DNA of 35,271 nucleotides, from assembly GCA_905198295.1 (NCBI GenBank), contig CAJKBW010000025.1, forward strand, positions 1 through 35,271, written 5' to 3'. The stretch is from an uncultured Oscillospiraceae bacterium (GTDB taxonomy: Bacteria > Bacillota > Clostridia > Oscillospirales > Acutalibacteraceae). Shown piece by piece: positions 23,482-31,295 of the stretch (its first letter is position 1; each line of letters begins with the position of its first letter). The notes beneath the pieces are model-generated. The model had not been told where the DNA came from, ran no database searches, and saw only the letters and a list, made by a program, of their open reading frames with translations. Position numbers and translations under genes: made by a program.

Positions 23482-24090
23482 TTACTTTTTCGCGGAATAC
23501 TCCCGAATCTGCCGCAGCAGATCGGTATAGCGCTGTCTGCCCGCCGCCGTATTGAGCACCTCCAGCAGGCGGTTGGTGGAAAGCTTTTCCGGATACCCCA
23601 TCCGGCGCAGCAGCTCCCGCCGCAGCACTGCGCTTTCCGGCGCGCCGATCAGGCCATCCTCGTACAGTTCCTGCCGTGTAATCGGCTCCGGCGTTTGCAT
23701 GGCAGGCTCACCGAGAATCGTCGCACCGGCCCGGCGAAGCGCAGCCAGAATGACGCCAGCGTCTACCCCTTCGACCCCCAGCAGGCCTTCTTTAGATGGC
23801 TGCGCCTTACGGCGCTCCTTGCCCTGAATTTCCGGGATGTATGCGTGACGTATACAATCCTGCGGCAGTGCCCCCTGCAGATAGCTGCGGATCACAAAGC
23901 CCGCTGAATCACTGTCGGTGAACACGATCACCCCTTGATTCGCCGCCAGGTCCCGCAGCAAGCGCAGCAGCGCCTCGTCTCGGAAAACGCCGAATCCCGC
24001 AGTTTCCACGATCACCGTGTCCACGATTTCCCGCAGGCGGGCAGCATCATAGCGGCCTTCGACTACAATCGCCTCTTTGATTTTTACCAC
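23482..24090 (-). CDS. Toprim/DUF4093 protein, RNase M5-like
   Basis: The start GTG 24090 follows AGGAGGG by nine bases, giving 202 residues; the frame upstream is open but has no homology. The N-terminal toprim domain has KIKEAIVVEGRYDAARLREI (catalytic Glu in VEG) and VIVFTDSDSAGFVIRSYL (the DxD motif). A C-terminal DUF4093 domain follows (GVDAGVILAALRRAGAT onward). Proteins of this layout are annotated as ribonuclease M5, which matures 5S rRNA in low-GC Gram-positives; toprim specificity is hard to read, so the role is likely rather than certain. It lies 53 bases downstream of holA on the same strand. Confidence 0.86.
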   Translation of the reverse strand: MVKIKEAIVVEGRYDAARLREIVDTVIVETAGFGVFRDEALLRLLRDLAANQGVIVFTDSDSAGFVIRSYLQGALPQDCIRHAYIPEIQGKERRKAQPSKEGLLGVEGVDAGVILAALRRAGATILGEPAMQTPEPITRQELYEDGLIGAPESAVLRRELLRRMGYPEKLSTNRLLEVLNTAAGRQRYTDLLRQIREYSAKK

Positions 24091-24143
24091 GATGCTCTTC
24101 CCTCCTAAAGCGACGTGCTTGTCTGCGGCACGCACCGACTCAG

Positions 24144-25190
24144 CTATCTTCCGGATTTGGCCAGCACAATCAGCTTTGCCACTGTCTTTTCCAGCACGCC
24201 GCGTTCCTCGTCCGCGCGTCCGGATTTCAACTGCGTGTCCGCCTGTGCCAGCACATCCAGACAGCGGCGCAACGTCGGCAGCGACAGCCGTGCGCTGTCC
24301 CGGGCGGCATTGCGCAGCACAAATTCCCGTCCTCGGTACTTGAATTCGGCAGCCAGCGACTCTGCCGGAACGCCGGCCGAAGCGGCCGCCTTGGCGCGGT
24401 ATAAATCCACATAGCACCCGGAAAGCACCGACAGGATCATGATCGGTTTTTCCCGCTGATAAAACAGCCGGTGCAGCACTTCATACACCTGCTGGTAATG
24501 GTTCTGCAGCAGCTCCCTTGTCAGCTGATATACCGAGGTTTCGAGGCTTCTCGTCGCTGCCTGCTCCACGTGCTCCCGAGTCACGCCGCCCGCCCCAGCG
24601 AGCGCGCAGAGCTTGTCCAGCTCATTGAGCAGCAGATTCAGATCATTACCGCATTGTTCCACCAGCAGGCGCGCCACCTCCGGTGTCATCGAGCTGCCGC
24701 GGCGCTGTGCGCCTGCGCACAGCATTTTTGCGACATCGCCAGCCGTTTTCTTCGGGAACTCCACCACGCAGCCCACTTTATCCACCGCCGCGCTGAACGC
24801 CTTCCAGCGGGCGCTTTTTTTCATATCCGGCTGTACGGCGTCCATCCAGAACACCAGCACGCATTCCTCCGGCGGCGAGGCAAGCAGCGCCTGCACCCGG
24901 TCGGCCGTTGATGCGGAAGCGCCAATATCCAGGTCCCGCACCATAACACATTTGCGCTCGGCCATCAGCGGCAGCGCCTCTACCGCATCCTCCAGCTCCT
25001 CGATGGAAAAATCCGTTCCGTCGAACTTGCGCAGATTAAATTCGGCAAAGCTGTCCTTTCCCACAGCCTTGTCGGCAATCATCTGCGCATACCGCGCCGC
25101 CAGATAGGCTTCTTCCCCATATAAAAAATACACGCGTGCCAGCCGCCCATCCTTGAGCTGCTGTTTGAGATCGGTTTCCTTAGCCGGCAT
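24144..25190 (-). CDS. holA: DNA polymerase III subunit delta
   Basis: HolA is the wrench subunit of the clamp loader that opens the beta clamp. The 348 residues open with the diagnostic LARVYFLYGEEAYLAARYAQ near 17-36. They continue with EDAVEALPLMAERKCVMVRD, the ECVLVFWMDAVQPDMKKSAR segment and the C-terminal helical collar (LPTLRRCLDVLAQADTQLKS). Length is normal. AGGAGG precedes the ATG. It sits 24 bases behind comEC, the conserved clostridial/bacillar order, and ahead of the RNase M5-like gene. Confidence 0.94.
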   Translation of the reverse strand: MPAKETDLKQQLKDGRLARVYFLYGEEAYLAARYAQMIADKAVGKDSFAEFNLRKFDGTDFSIEELEDAVEALPLMAERKCVMVRDLDIGASASTADRVQALLASPPEECVLVFWMDAVQPDMKKSARWKAFSAAVDKVGCVVEFPKKTAGDVAKMLCAGAQRRGSSMTPEVARLLVEQCGNDLNLLLNELDKLCALAGAGGVTREHVEQAATRSLETSVYQLTRELLQNHYQQVYEVLHRLFYQREKPIMILSVLSGCYVDLYRAKAAASAGVPAESLAAEFKYRGREFVLRNAARDSARLSLPTLRRCLDVLAQADTQLKSGRADEERGVLEKTVAKLIVLAKSGR

Positions 25191-25214
25191 CGTTTTTCCT
25201 CCTGTCCGTATTCT

Positions 25215-27437
25215 CTAGGTCAACAGGGTCAGATCGCCGCGTCCGCGGGTAAATATCTCGACCGTTCCTTCCTGAACGGTGGTGAGCAGCGTATCCCCGC
25301 CCCGCGGCAGGCTTTTCATCGCTTCATCCAAACGATAGGCGCTGCAGGCAAGCACGCTGCCCTGCGTGATCAGCCGTCCCGCATTGCGCGGAGCAGAACC
25401 GGAATAGACCACCAGATGCGTCTTGCGGAAATCCTCCGGCAATGAAGCGGCATCGCCGGCATTCGGACAAAACAGCAGGCGGGTCTCGCCCACCCGGATC
25501 CGCAGCCATTCCCCGCTGCGTTCCAGCACACCGTCGTCCCAGAAAGCGATGCTTCGCCCGTCGAGCGGCATGGCCCGTTCCCCGGCCTTTTCTTCCATCT
25601 GCTGTGTATCCCCGTCCGGCACATAGGCCACATGGCCGACTTCGGTTTCCGAAAGCACCGCCTGCAATGCATCTGCCCCATACCTGCCGGTTTCGGTCAG
25701 CACCACAAGATCAATCCGCGGCGTCCGTCTGTTCCGGAGCATGGAAGCGATCGGCGCTCTGTCCGGCCGTTCGCCGGAAATCACGAGCAGCGACCTCCCG
25801 CCGCGTTCCACCAGAGTCACGCTGTTCTCCTTTCCGGCAACCGCAATGCGGGTGACACCATGCATCAGTGCACCGTGAACCAGAAGGCCGGCCATCAGAA
25901 TCATCACCGACAAAGCCGCAGCGCATTGGACACCGCGGCCGCGCGCCGTATGCCAGCCGATGCAGCACAGCAGCAGGCCGCCGGCCAGCGCCAGGGCGAT
26001 AAACGGCTCACCGGCATCGGCGGAGGCAAACGACAGGGAGCCGAGCCCTTCCGCTGCTGCCAGCAGGTAACGGGTCAGCAGCCCGGCGATAAAAAGCAGA
26101 CCGCGGCAAAGGAAGCCAAATCCCGGCACAAAGGAGAAGATCGCACCCAAGCATCCAACGGCAAGCGCAGTATTCGCCGGAAAAACCGTGAGCAGGTTAG
26201 TCAGCGGCGCCATCAGAGACACTTCGCCGAATACCAGCGCGGTAATCGGCAACGTAAACGCCACCGCAGACAGGGTGACACACAGCGCGGTCAGCGGTTT
26301 GATACACAGCACCCGGCACACGATTTTCCGCCTGCCGCAGCACAGGCGGCTTTCCAGCGGATCCAGTCCGTACCGCGTGAACCACGGCAGCAGATACAGC
26401 AATCCAAGCGTAGCGGCGAACGACAGCCACAGCCCCACATCCAGCACAGCAAAGGGGTTGGCCGCCAGAATCAGCAGCAGGGAAAGGCCGAGCGAGTTGA
26501 GGCTGTCGGCCTCCCGGCGCACCATCTGCCCGGCGAGCAGAACCAGACACATCACACCCGCCCGTGTAACCGAAGGCGTAAAACCGGTCAACGCCATGAA
26601 AATCAGTACGACGGCAGCTGTCACCATTGCGGACAGCCGGCGCGGCAGCCGCAACTTACGCAGAATGCCCAGAACGCCCTGCGCGATAATCGCCATATGC
26701 AGCCCCGACACCGCAATCAGGTGAGAAATTCCCGAAAGCCGGAAAGCAGAAACTGCCGCCTCCGACAAAGCGGATTTATCCCCGAAGCAGATCCCGCAAA
26801 GCAGGGCACCCGGATCACCCGGAAGATACCAGCGGATATGCCGCACCGCCTCGCACCGAATTTGCTGAAGCCGCGCGTACCAGGACAGGCTTGTCGGCTC
26901 CATCAGCCTATACGCATCCGCCGTATACCCGCCGCCGGCCAGATTCGCCGTGAACAGAACGCCGCCAGTCCGTGCGTTACAACTGGCGGTCCAGTCACCG
27001 CTGCCGCGGCTGTAGACAACAAACTCAGCCTCCACTTCGTCGTACAGCTCCGGACAGAATTCCCGGTCATGGATATACAGCAGCATACCAATACCGGCCG
27101 GCATCTCCCCCTGCACGGTTTCCACCACATAGCAGCCGTCTTTGGCATCGTCGATGTTGACAACCTGCACCAATGCGCGGACCGTCTGTCCGTCAAAGCG
27201 CTGGAGCGGCTGATAATACAGCACCTCAGCGGCCGCGCACGCGCCGAAGGATACCGCCAGCGATGCGAATACCGCGGGGATCGCCGCCCTTCTGCGCAGC
27301 GGCGGCCAAAGCAAAGACACCAGAAAAAGAAGAAGGCATAGCACGGCCAGAACCACAATCGCATTGAACCCGATCAGCGACGCGGCAAACCACGCGCCAA
27401 AGCAGGCAAAGCCGATGATGGCAAACGGTCGCGCCAT
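25215..27437 (-). CDS. comEC: ComEC/Rec2-family DNA uptake channel protein
   Basis: ComEC forms the membrane channel for transforming DNA. The 740 residues have several N-terminal TM helices, a DUF4131-like periplasmic region (about 60-180), and the competence domain with SGISHLIAVSGLHMAIIAQG near 235 and a polytopic core to about 525. The C-terminal third corresponds to the metallo-beta-lactamase-like domain, but the expected HxHxDH is absent: DLVVLTETGRYGAD (about 576-589) stands where LTHxHxDH should be. The domain is thus degenerate and unlikely to bind zinc. AGGAGGT precedes the ATG. No other competence genes are in the window. Confidence 0.9.
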   Translation of the reverse strand: MARPFAIIGFACFGAWFAASLIGFNAIVVLAVLCLLLFLVSLLWPPLRRRAAIPAVFASLAVSFGACAAAEVLYYQPLQRFDGQTVRALVQVVNIDDAKDGCYVVETVQGEMPAGIGMLLYIHDREFCPELYDEVEAEFVVYSRGSGDWTASCNARTGGVLFTANLAGGGYTADAYRLMEPTSLSWYARLQQIRCEAVRHIRWYLPGDPGALLCGICFGDKSALSEAAVSAFRLSGISHLIAVSGLHMAIIAQGVLGILRKLRLPRRLSAMVTAAVVLIFMALTGFTPSVTRAGVMCLVLLAGQMVRREADSLNSLGLSLLLILAANPFAVLDVGLWLSFAATLGLLYLLPWFTRYGLDPLESRLCCGRRKIVCRVLCIKPLTALCVTLSAVAFTLPITALVFGEVSLMAPLTNLLTVFPANTALAVGCLGAIFSFVPGFGFLCRGLLFIAGLLTRYLLAAAEGLGSLSFASADAGEPFIALALAGGLLLCCIGWHTARGRGVQCAAALSVMILMAGLLVHGALMHGVTRIAVAGKENSVTLVERGGRSLLVISGERPDRAPIASMLRNRRTPRIDLVVLTETGRYGADALQAVLSETEVGHVAYVPDGDTQQMEEKAGERAMPLDGRSIAFWDDGVLERSGEWLRIRVGETRLLFCPNAGDAASLPEDFRKTHLVVYSGSAPRNAGRLITQGSVLACSAYRLDEAMKSLPRGGDTLLTTVQEGTVEIFTRGRGDLTLLT

Positions 27438-27742
27438 GCCTATACCTCCTCACGATGTCCCGATGAGAAAGCCTTCAGATCAGTAAGCTCGAACACGCCC
27501 CCATTTCGGGGGCGGAAGAAAATCGTGTCGTCGCTGCCTTCCCTTGAACTGCAGCAGCATGCCGCGCTCAGGCGCCTTACCCCGTCTTTCCTTCCGCTCT
27601 CCGAAATTCTTCGACCTTAGCTTGCACAGGATAAAGTCCGGCAAGGCTGAGGACGACGATGGGCCGGTGCCCATCTAGGACGAAAACGACACCGGGCGAA
27701 GTACTGCGCAGGTTAAGGCGTGTTCGTACGCGTGCGCTATGG
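27438..27742. other. Unexplained 305-base stretch ahead of comEC
   Basis: No gene can be supported. It holds a clean hairpin CGCCCCC/GGGGGCG (27496-27514) and further GC-rich complementary patches (for example GGGCCGGTGCCC at 27660-27671). Short minus frames exist but have no ribosome site. It is too long for a normal operon spacer between the phosphoribosyltransferase and comEC, and no clear promoter is visible. It could be a structured leader, an unknown small RNA or an old insertion. Confidence 0.35.
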
Positions 27743-28282
27743 TTAATCAAAGAAAAGCGGAAGCGGCTCCAGGAAGAAGATGTCGTCGCGCTTGACCGCA
27801 TCCCCTTCCGCGAGGATCGCACAGCGACCCACGATATTGCCGCCCGCACGCTCGACGAGCAGTTCGAGTGCCCGCAGCGATTCGCCGGTGCTGATCACAT
27901 CGTCCACGATCAGCACGCGTTTGCCGCGGATCGCCTCCACCTCACCCTCGTCGAGGTACAGCGTCTGTTCCTTATCGGTGGTGATCGACCGCACGTCCAC
28001 CGAAATCGGATGGCTCATATAGAGCTTGGGGTACTTGCGTGCGATGAAATACGGCTTTTCGCTCTGCCGTGCCATTTCGTAGACCAACGGGATACCCTTG
28101 GCCTCCGCCGTGATCAGCACATCAAACGCCGGCGCCTTCTCCAGCAGCGCAGTCGAGGAAGCCACCGTTAGCGGCACATCGCCAAAAATCACAAAGGCCG
28201 CAATGCTGACATGCTCATTGAGCCGGCACAGCGGCAGCTCCCGCTGCAGGCCGGCGATCGTCATGGTATAGCTTTTTTCCAT
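27743..28282 (-). CDS. Purine-type phosphoribosyltransferase
   Basis: The 179-residue protein has the PRPP-binding motif VLIVDDVISTGES at 123-135, with the two acidic residues and TG that define type I phosphoribosyltransferases. The upstream LITAEAKGIPLVYEMA and KPYFIARKYPKLYMSH blocks are like those of adenine and xanthine phosphoribosyltransferases. It likely salvages a purine base to its nucleotide in the cytoplasm. It differs from classical Apt in length and N-terminus, so I do not name a base. It ends the typA-side minus-strand group, 22 bases after typA. Confidence 0.85.
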   Translation of the reverse strand: MEKSYTMTIAGLQRELPLCRLNEHVSIAAFVIFGDVPLTVASSTALLEKAPAFDVLITAEAKGIPLVYEMARQSEKPYFIARKYPKLYMSHPISVDVRSITTDKEQTLYLDEGEVEAIRGKRVLIVDDVISTGESLRALELLVERAGGNIVGRCAILAEGDAVKRDDIFFLEPLPLFFD

Positions 28283-28304
28283 CGTTCTTCCGCCCTCTCC
28301 CGTT

Positions 28305-30131
28305 TTAATTCTTTTTGCGCGCCATTTCCTTCATCCGCTGTTCCTTGGACAGCGTGCGCTTGCGCAGACGGATACTTTTCGGCGTGACCTCGACGAGTTC
28401 GTCGTCGTTGATGAACTCCAGCGACTGTTCGAGTGAAAGCACGGTGGGCGGCGTCAGCCGCAGCGCTTCATCCGAGCCGGCGGCGCGCATATTCGTCACA
28501 TGCTTTTTCTTGCAGACGTTGACCGCCACATCCTCGCTTTTCGGAGATTCCCCGACAATCATGCCTTCGTAAACCTCCACGCCCGGTCCCACAAACAGCA
28601 TGCCGCGATCCTGGGCGTTATACAGGCCGTAGCTACTGGTTTCGCCGGTTTCAAACACCACGAGGGATCCCTGTACCCGCTGCGGAATATCCCCCTTATA
28701 CGGCTCATAGCCGTCAAACACGCTGTTCATGATGCCGTTGCCGTTGGTATCGGTCAAAAACTGCTGCCGGTAGCCCATCAGGCCGCGCGACGGGATGCGG
28801 AATTCCAGATGGCTCATGCCGGTGTCACGGGTGCCCATGTTGACGATCTCCGCCTTGCGGGATCCCAGCTTTTCCATAACCGCGCCCACATACTGCTCGG
28901 GCACCTCGATCATCAGCAGTTCCATCGGCTCGAGGGTCTTGCCGTTTTCATCCTGCTTATAAATGACCCGCGGGCGGCTGACCGCAAACTCAAATCCCTG
29001 CCGGCGCATGGTTTCAATCAGGATGGACAGATGCAGCTCACCGCGGCCCGACACCTCGAATGCGTCGGTTGTCTCGGTTTCGCGCACCCGCATACTGACG
29101 TTGGTTTCAACCTCTTTAAACAGACGGTCCCGCAGGTTGCGGGAGGTCACGAACTTTCCCTCACGTCCGGCAAACGGGCTGTTATTGACCATGAAAATCA
29201 TTGAGATCGTAGGCTCGTCGATGCGCACAAACGGCAGCGCCTCCACCTGTTCCGGATCACATGCCGTTTCACCGATGTTCAGATCGGCGATGCCGGTCAC
29301 CGCGACGAGATCGCCAAGCTGTGCCGTTTCATGCTCCACGCGGCGCAGCCCTTCAAACTGGTACAGCTTGCCGATGCGGGCGTTCACCGTCGTGCCATCG
29401 GTCTTGCACAGCACCACGGCCTGTCCGTTTTTCACACTGCCGCGCTCCACGCGTCCGACACCGATCCGGCCGACATAATCGTCATAGTCGATATTGGAAA
29501 ACAGGATCTGCAGCGGTCCGTCCAGATCGCCTTCCGGTGCCGGTACATACTTCAAAATCGCGTCAAACAGCGGCTGCATATCCCCGCTTCGCGCTTCCGG
29601 ATCGAGCGACGCATAGCCGTCCCGGCCGGAAGCATAAATCACCGGGAATTCCAGCTGGTCCTCGTCGGCACCGAGTTCGATAAACAAATCCAGAATCTCA
29701 TCGATAACCTCGGCAGGACGCGCGCCGTCCCGGTCAATCTTGTTGATCACCACCAGCGGACGCTTGCCGAGTCCGAGTGCTTTTTTCAGCACAAAGCGCG
29801 TCTGCGGCATACAGCCTTCAAACGCGTCGACGAGCAGCAGAACGCCGTCGACCATCATCAGAATCCGTTCCACTTCACCGCCGAAGTCGGCGTGACCGGG
29901 AGTATCCACAATGTTAATTTTGGTGTCGCCCACCATAATGGCGGTGTTTTTGGCCAGAATGGTGATGCCGCGCTCCCGTTCCAGATCACCGGAGTCCATC
30001 ACCCGCTCCGCCACCTGCTCATTCGCACGAAAGACACCGCTTTGCCGGAGCATCTGATCCACCAGCGTAGTCTTGCCATGATCGACGTGTGCAATGATCG
30101 CAATATTCCGCAAATTTTCTCTTTTTCCCAT
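28305..30131 (-). CDS. typA: Translational GTPase TypA/BipA
   Basis: TypA is a ribosome-binding GTPase of the EF-G family needed under stress and low temperature. ATG 30131 (MGKRENLRNIAIIAHVDHGK) gives 608 residues, the normal length; an upstream ATG at 30167 has no ribosome site and would add 12 foreign residues. G1 AHVDHGKTT near 15, G2 RERGITI, G3 DTPGHADFGGEVER, G4 NKIDRDGA and G5 are all present. EF-G-like domains follow, and the TypA-specific C-terminal domain ends in a basic KRTLSKEQRMKEMARKK tail. Its promoter is at 30210-30238. Confidence 0.96.
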   Translation of the reverse strand: MGKRENLRNIAIIAHVDHGKTTLVDQMLRQSGVFRANEQVAERVMDSGDLERERGITILAKNTAIMVGDTKINIVDTPGHADFGGEVERILMMVDGVLLLVDAFEGCMPQTRFVLKKALGLGKRPLVVINKIDRDGARPAEVIDEILDLFIELGADEDQLEFPVIYASGRDGYASLDPEARSGDMQPLFDAILKYVPAPEGDLDGPLQILFSNIDYDDYVGRIGVGRVERGSVKNGQAVVLCKTDGTTVNARIGKLYQFEGLRRVEHETAQLGDLVAVTGIADLNIGETACDPEQVEALPFVRIDEPTISMIFMVNNSPFAGREGKFVTSRNLRDRLFKEVETNVSMRVRETETTDAFEVSGRGELHLSILIETMRRQGFEFAVSRPRVIYKQDENGKTLEPMELLMIEVPEQYVGAVMEKLGSRKAEIVNMGTRDTGMSHLEFRIPSRGLMGYRQQFLTDTNGNGIMNSVFDGYEPYKGDIPQRVQGSLVVFETGETSSYGLYNAQDRGMLFVGPGVEVYEGMIVGESPKSEDVAVNVCKKKHVTNMRAAGSDEALRLTPPTVLSLEQSLEFINDDELVEVTPKSIRLRKRTLSKEQRMKEMARKKN

Positions 30132-30209
30132 GCCGTAAATCTTCCAATCCCCGCTCAAAATAAGCATTTGTTATTTGGCCATCGCCACAGCGGCGATTCC
30201 AACCGATTT

Positions 30210-30238
30210 ATTATAGCACTTTCCCTAATCTTCGACAA
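30210..30238 (-). promoter_or_regulatory. Promoter of typA
   Basis: On the minus strand TTGTCG (30238-30233), 17-base spacer, TATAAT (30215-30210). The leader also contains a small ATCGCC/GGCGAT hairpin at 30181-30197. Confidence 0.78.
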
Positions 30239-30364
30239 GACCTTTTCGGATAAGCCGCCGAGATTCCTGCATAAATCGTCCGCTATGGCAGAAAATAAAA
30301 ACGTCGGCGGAAACATCCGCTGACCTTCGGCTTATATTCTTACAACGACAGGAGGGAATCATCC

Positions 30365-30508
30365 ATGTCCAAAAACAAGCAGCAGAATCAGAACAAACAG
30401 CAGAACCAGTTCCAGAACCAGAATCAGAACCAGAATCAGAACCAGAATCAGAACAAACAGCAGAATCAGCAGAACCAGAACCGCAGCCAGCACAACGAGC
30501 AGTTTTAA
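30365..30508 (+). CDS. Tiny Asn/Gln-rich repeat protein
   Basis: ATG 30365, with AGGAGGG eight bases upstream, starts a 47-residue protein made almost only of Asn and Gln (MSKNKQQNQNKQQNQFQNQN and a QNQNQN run), ending RSQHNEQF. DNA shows a tandem CAGAAYCAGAAY repeat (30414-30451). A strong terminator follows within 20 bases. The excellent ribosome site and own terminator make it a real gene. The composition recalls gamma-type small acid-soluble spore proteins, which are short, Gln/Asn-rich and soluble, but the gamma-type QVRKQNQQ repeats are absent, so spore function is only a guess. The low-complexity sequence would be prone to assembly. Confidence 0.75.
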   Translation: MSKNKQQNQNKQQNQFQNQNQNQNQNQNQNKQQNQQNQNRSQHNEQF

Positions 30509-30524
30509 AATACCCCGTTCACGC

Positions 30525-30563
30525 AAAAACAGGCCGGAGGAAATATCCTCCGGCCTGTTTTTT
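30525..30563. terminator. Strong bidirectional terminator
   Basis: AAACAGGCCGGAGGA pairs with TCCTCCGGCCTGTTT around AATA, with T-runs on both strands. It ends both the Asn/Gln-rich gene and rex. Confidence 0.92.
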
Positions 30564-30581
30564 GATTTTTGTCAGCTGCAC

Positions 30582-31241
30582 TCAATCCTCAGCGGGATTC
30601 TGCTGCTCGCGCGCCTGCTTGAGCTGATAAGACAGCGTCATCAGGCTGTCGCCGAGATGGACATTTTCGACCACTACGCCGGGATTATGGTAGGTAATAT
30701 CGTAATGACTGAAATTCCAGAATCCCTTTACGCCCAGCGCAATCAGCCGATCCACCAGCGATTGCGCCGCCTCCTTGGGGATGCAGAGAATCGCCAGCCG
30801 CGGATGCACACGGCGGCATACCGCTTCGATCTCATCAGTTGACTGTACCGCCATGCCGCGTATCGTGGTACCGATCACCTGCGGGGAATCGTCAAACACA
30901 CCGACCAGGCGGACGCCGCGATGTTCAAAATCCATATGGTTGGCAATGGCCTTGCCCATGTTGCCGGCTCCGAGCAGGATCGTATCCGACAGCTCGTCCA
31001 TGCCGAGAATATGACCGATCTCCTCATACAGCTGTCCCACGACATAGCCATACCCCTGCTGGCCAAAACCGCCGAAGCAGTTGAGGTCCTGCCGGATCTG
31101 GGAGGCCGTCAGCCCCATGCGCTGGGAAAGTTCCCGCGAAGAGATCCGCTCGATTCCGTTTTCCTTCAGATCGTACAAAAAGCGATAATAGCGGGGCAGC
31201 CTTCGCACCACCGACATAGATATATGCTCTGCTTTCGGCAT
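30582..31241 (-). CDS. rex: Redox-sensing transcriptional repressor Rex
   Basis: Rex senses the NADH/NAD+ ratio and represses fermentation and anaerobic-respiration genes when NAD+ is high. ATG 31241 (MPKAEHISMSVVRRLPRYYR) follows AAGGAGG by nine bases, giving 219 residues; the GTG 21 bases upstream lies before the ribosome site. The winged helix (SSRELSQRMGLTASQIRQDL, CFGGFGQQGYGYVV) occupies about 34-68. The Rossmann domain has ILLGAGNMGKAIANH (GxGxxG 91-96). It lies 54 bases downstream of aconitase with no terminator between, so the two may be cotranscribed. Confidence 0.96.
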   Translation of the reverse strand: MPKAEHISMSVVRRLPRYYRFLYDLKENGIERISSRELSQRMGLTASQIRQDLNCFGGFGQQGYGYVVGQLYEEIGHILGMDELSDTILLGAGNMGKAIANHMDFEHRGVRLVGVFDDSPQVIGTTIRGMAVQSTDEIEAVCRRVHPRLAILCIPKEAAQSLVDRLIALGVKGFWNFSHYDITYHNPGVVVENVHLGDSLMTLSYQLKQAREQQNPAED

Positions 31242-31295
31242 GAAAATTCGCCTCCTTGACACCGCAGCGGCCCATCGGCCTAAAAGAAATCCGTC

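Noticed and set aside
25632..27341. A 569-codon plus-strand open frame opposite comEC
   Set aside because: Gln/Arg-rich low-complexity translation without a domain, wholly antisense to comEC.
27438..27742. RNase P RNA, tmRNA or SRP RNA
   Set aside because: The conserved cores I know (for example GAGGAAAGTCC with ACAGAA, or a tRNA-like tmRNA end) are not present.
30414..30451. CRISPR-like short repeats
   Set aside because: These are contiguous 6- to 12-base coding repeats in the Asn/Gln-rich gene, with no spacers.
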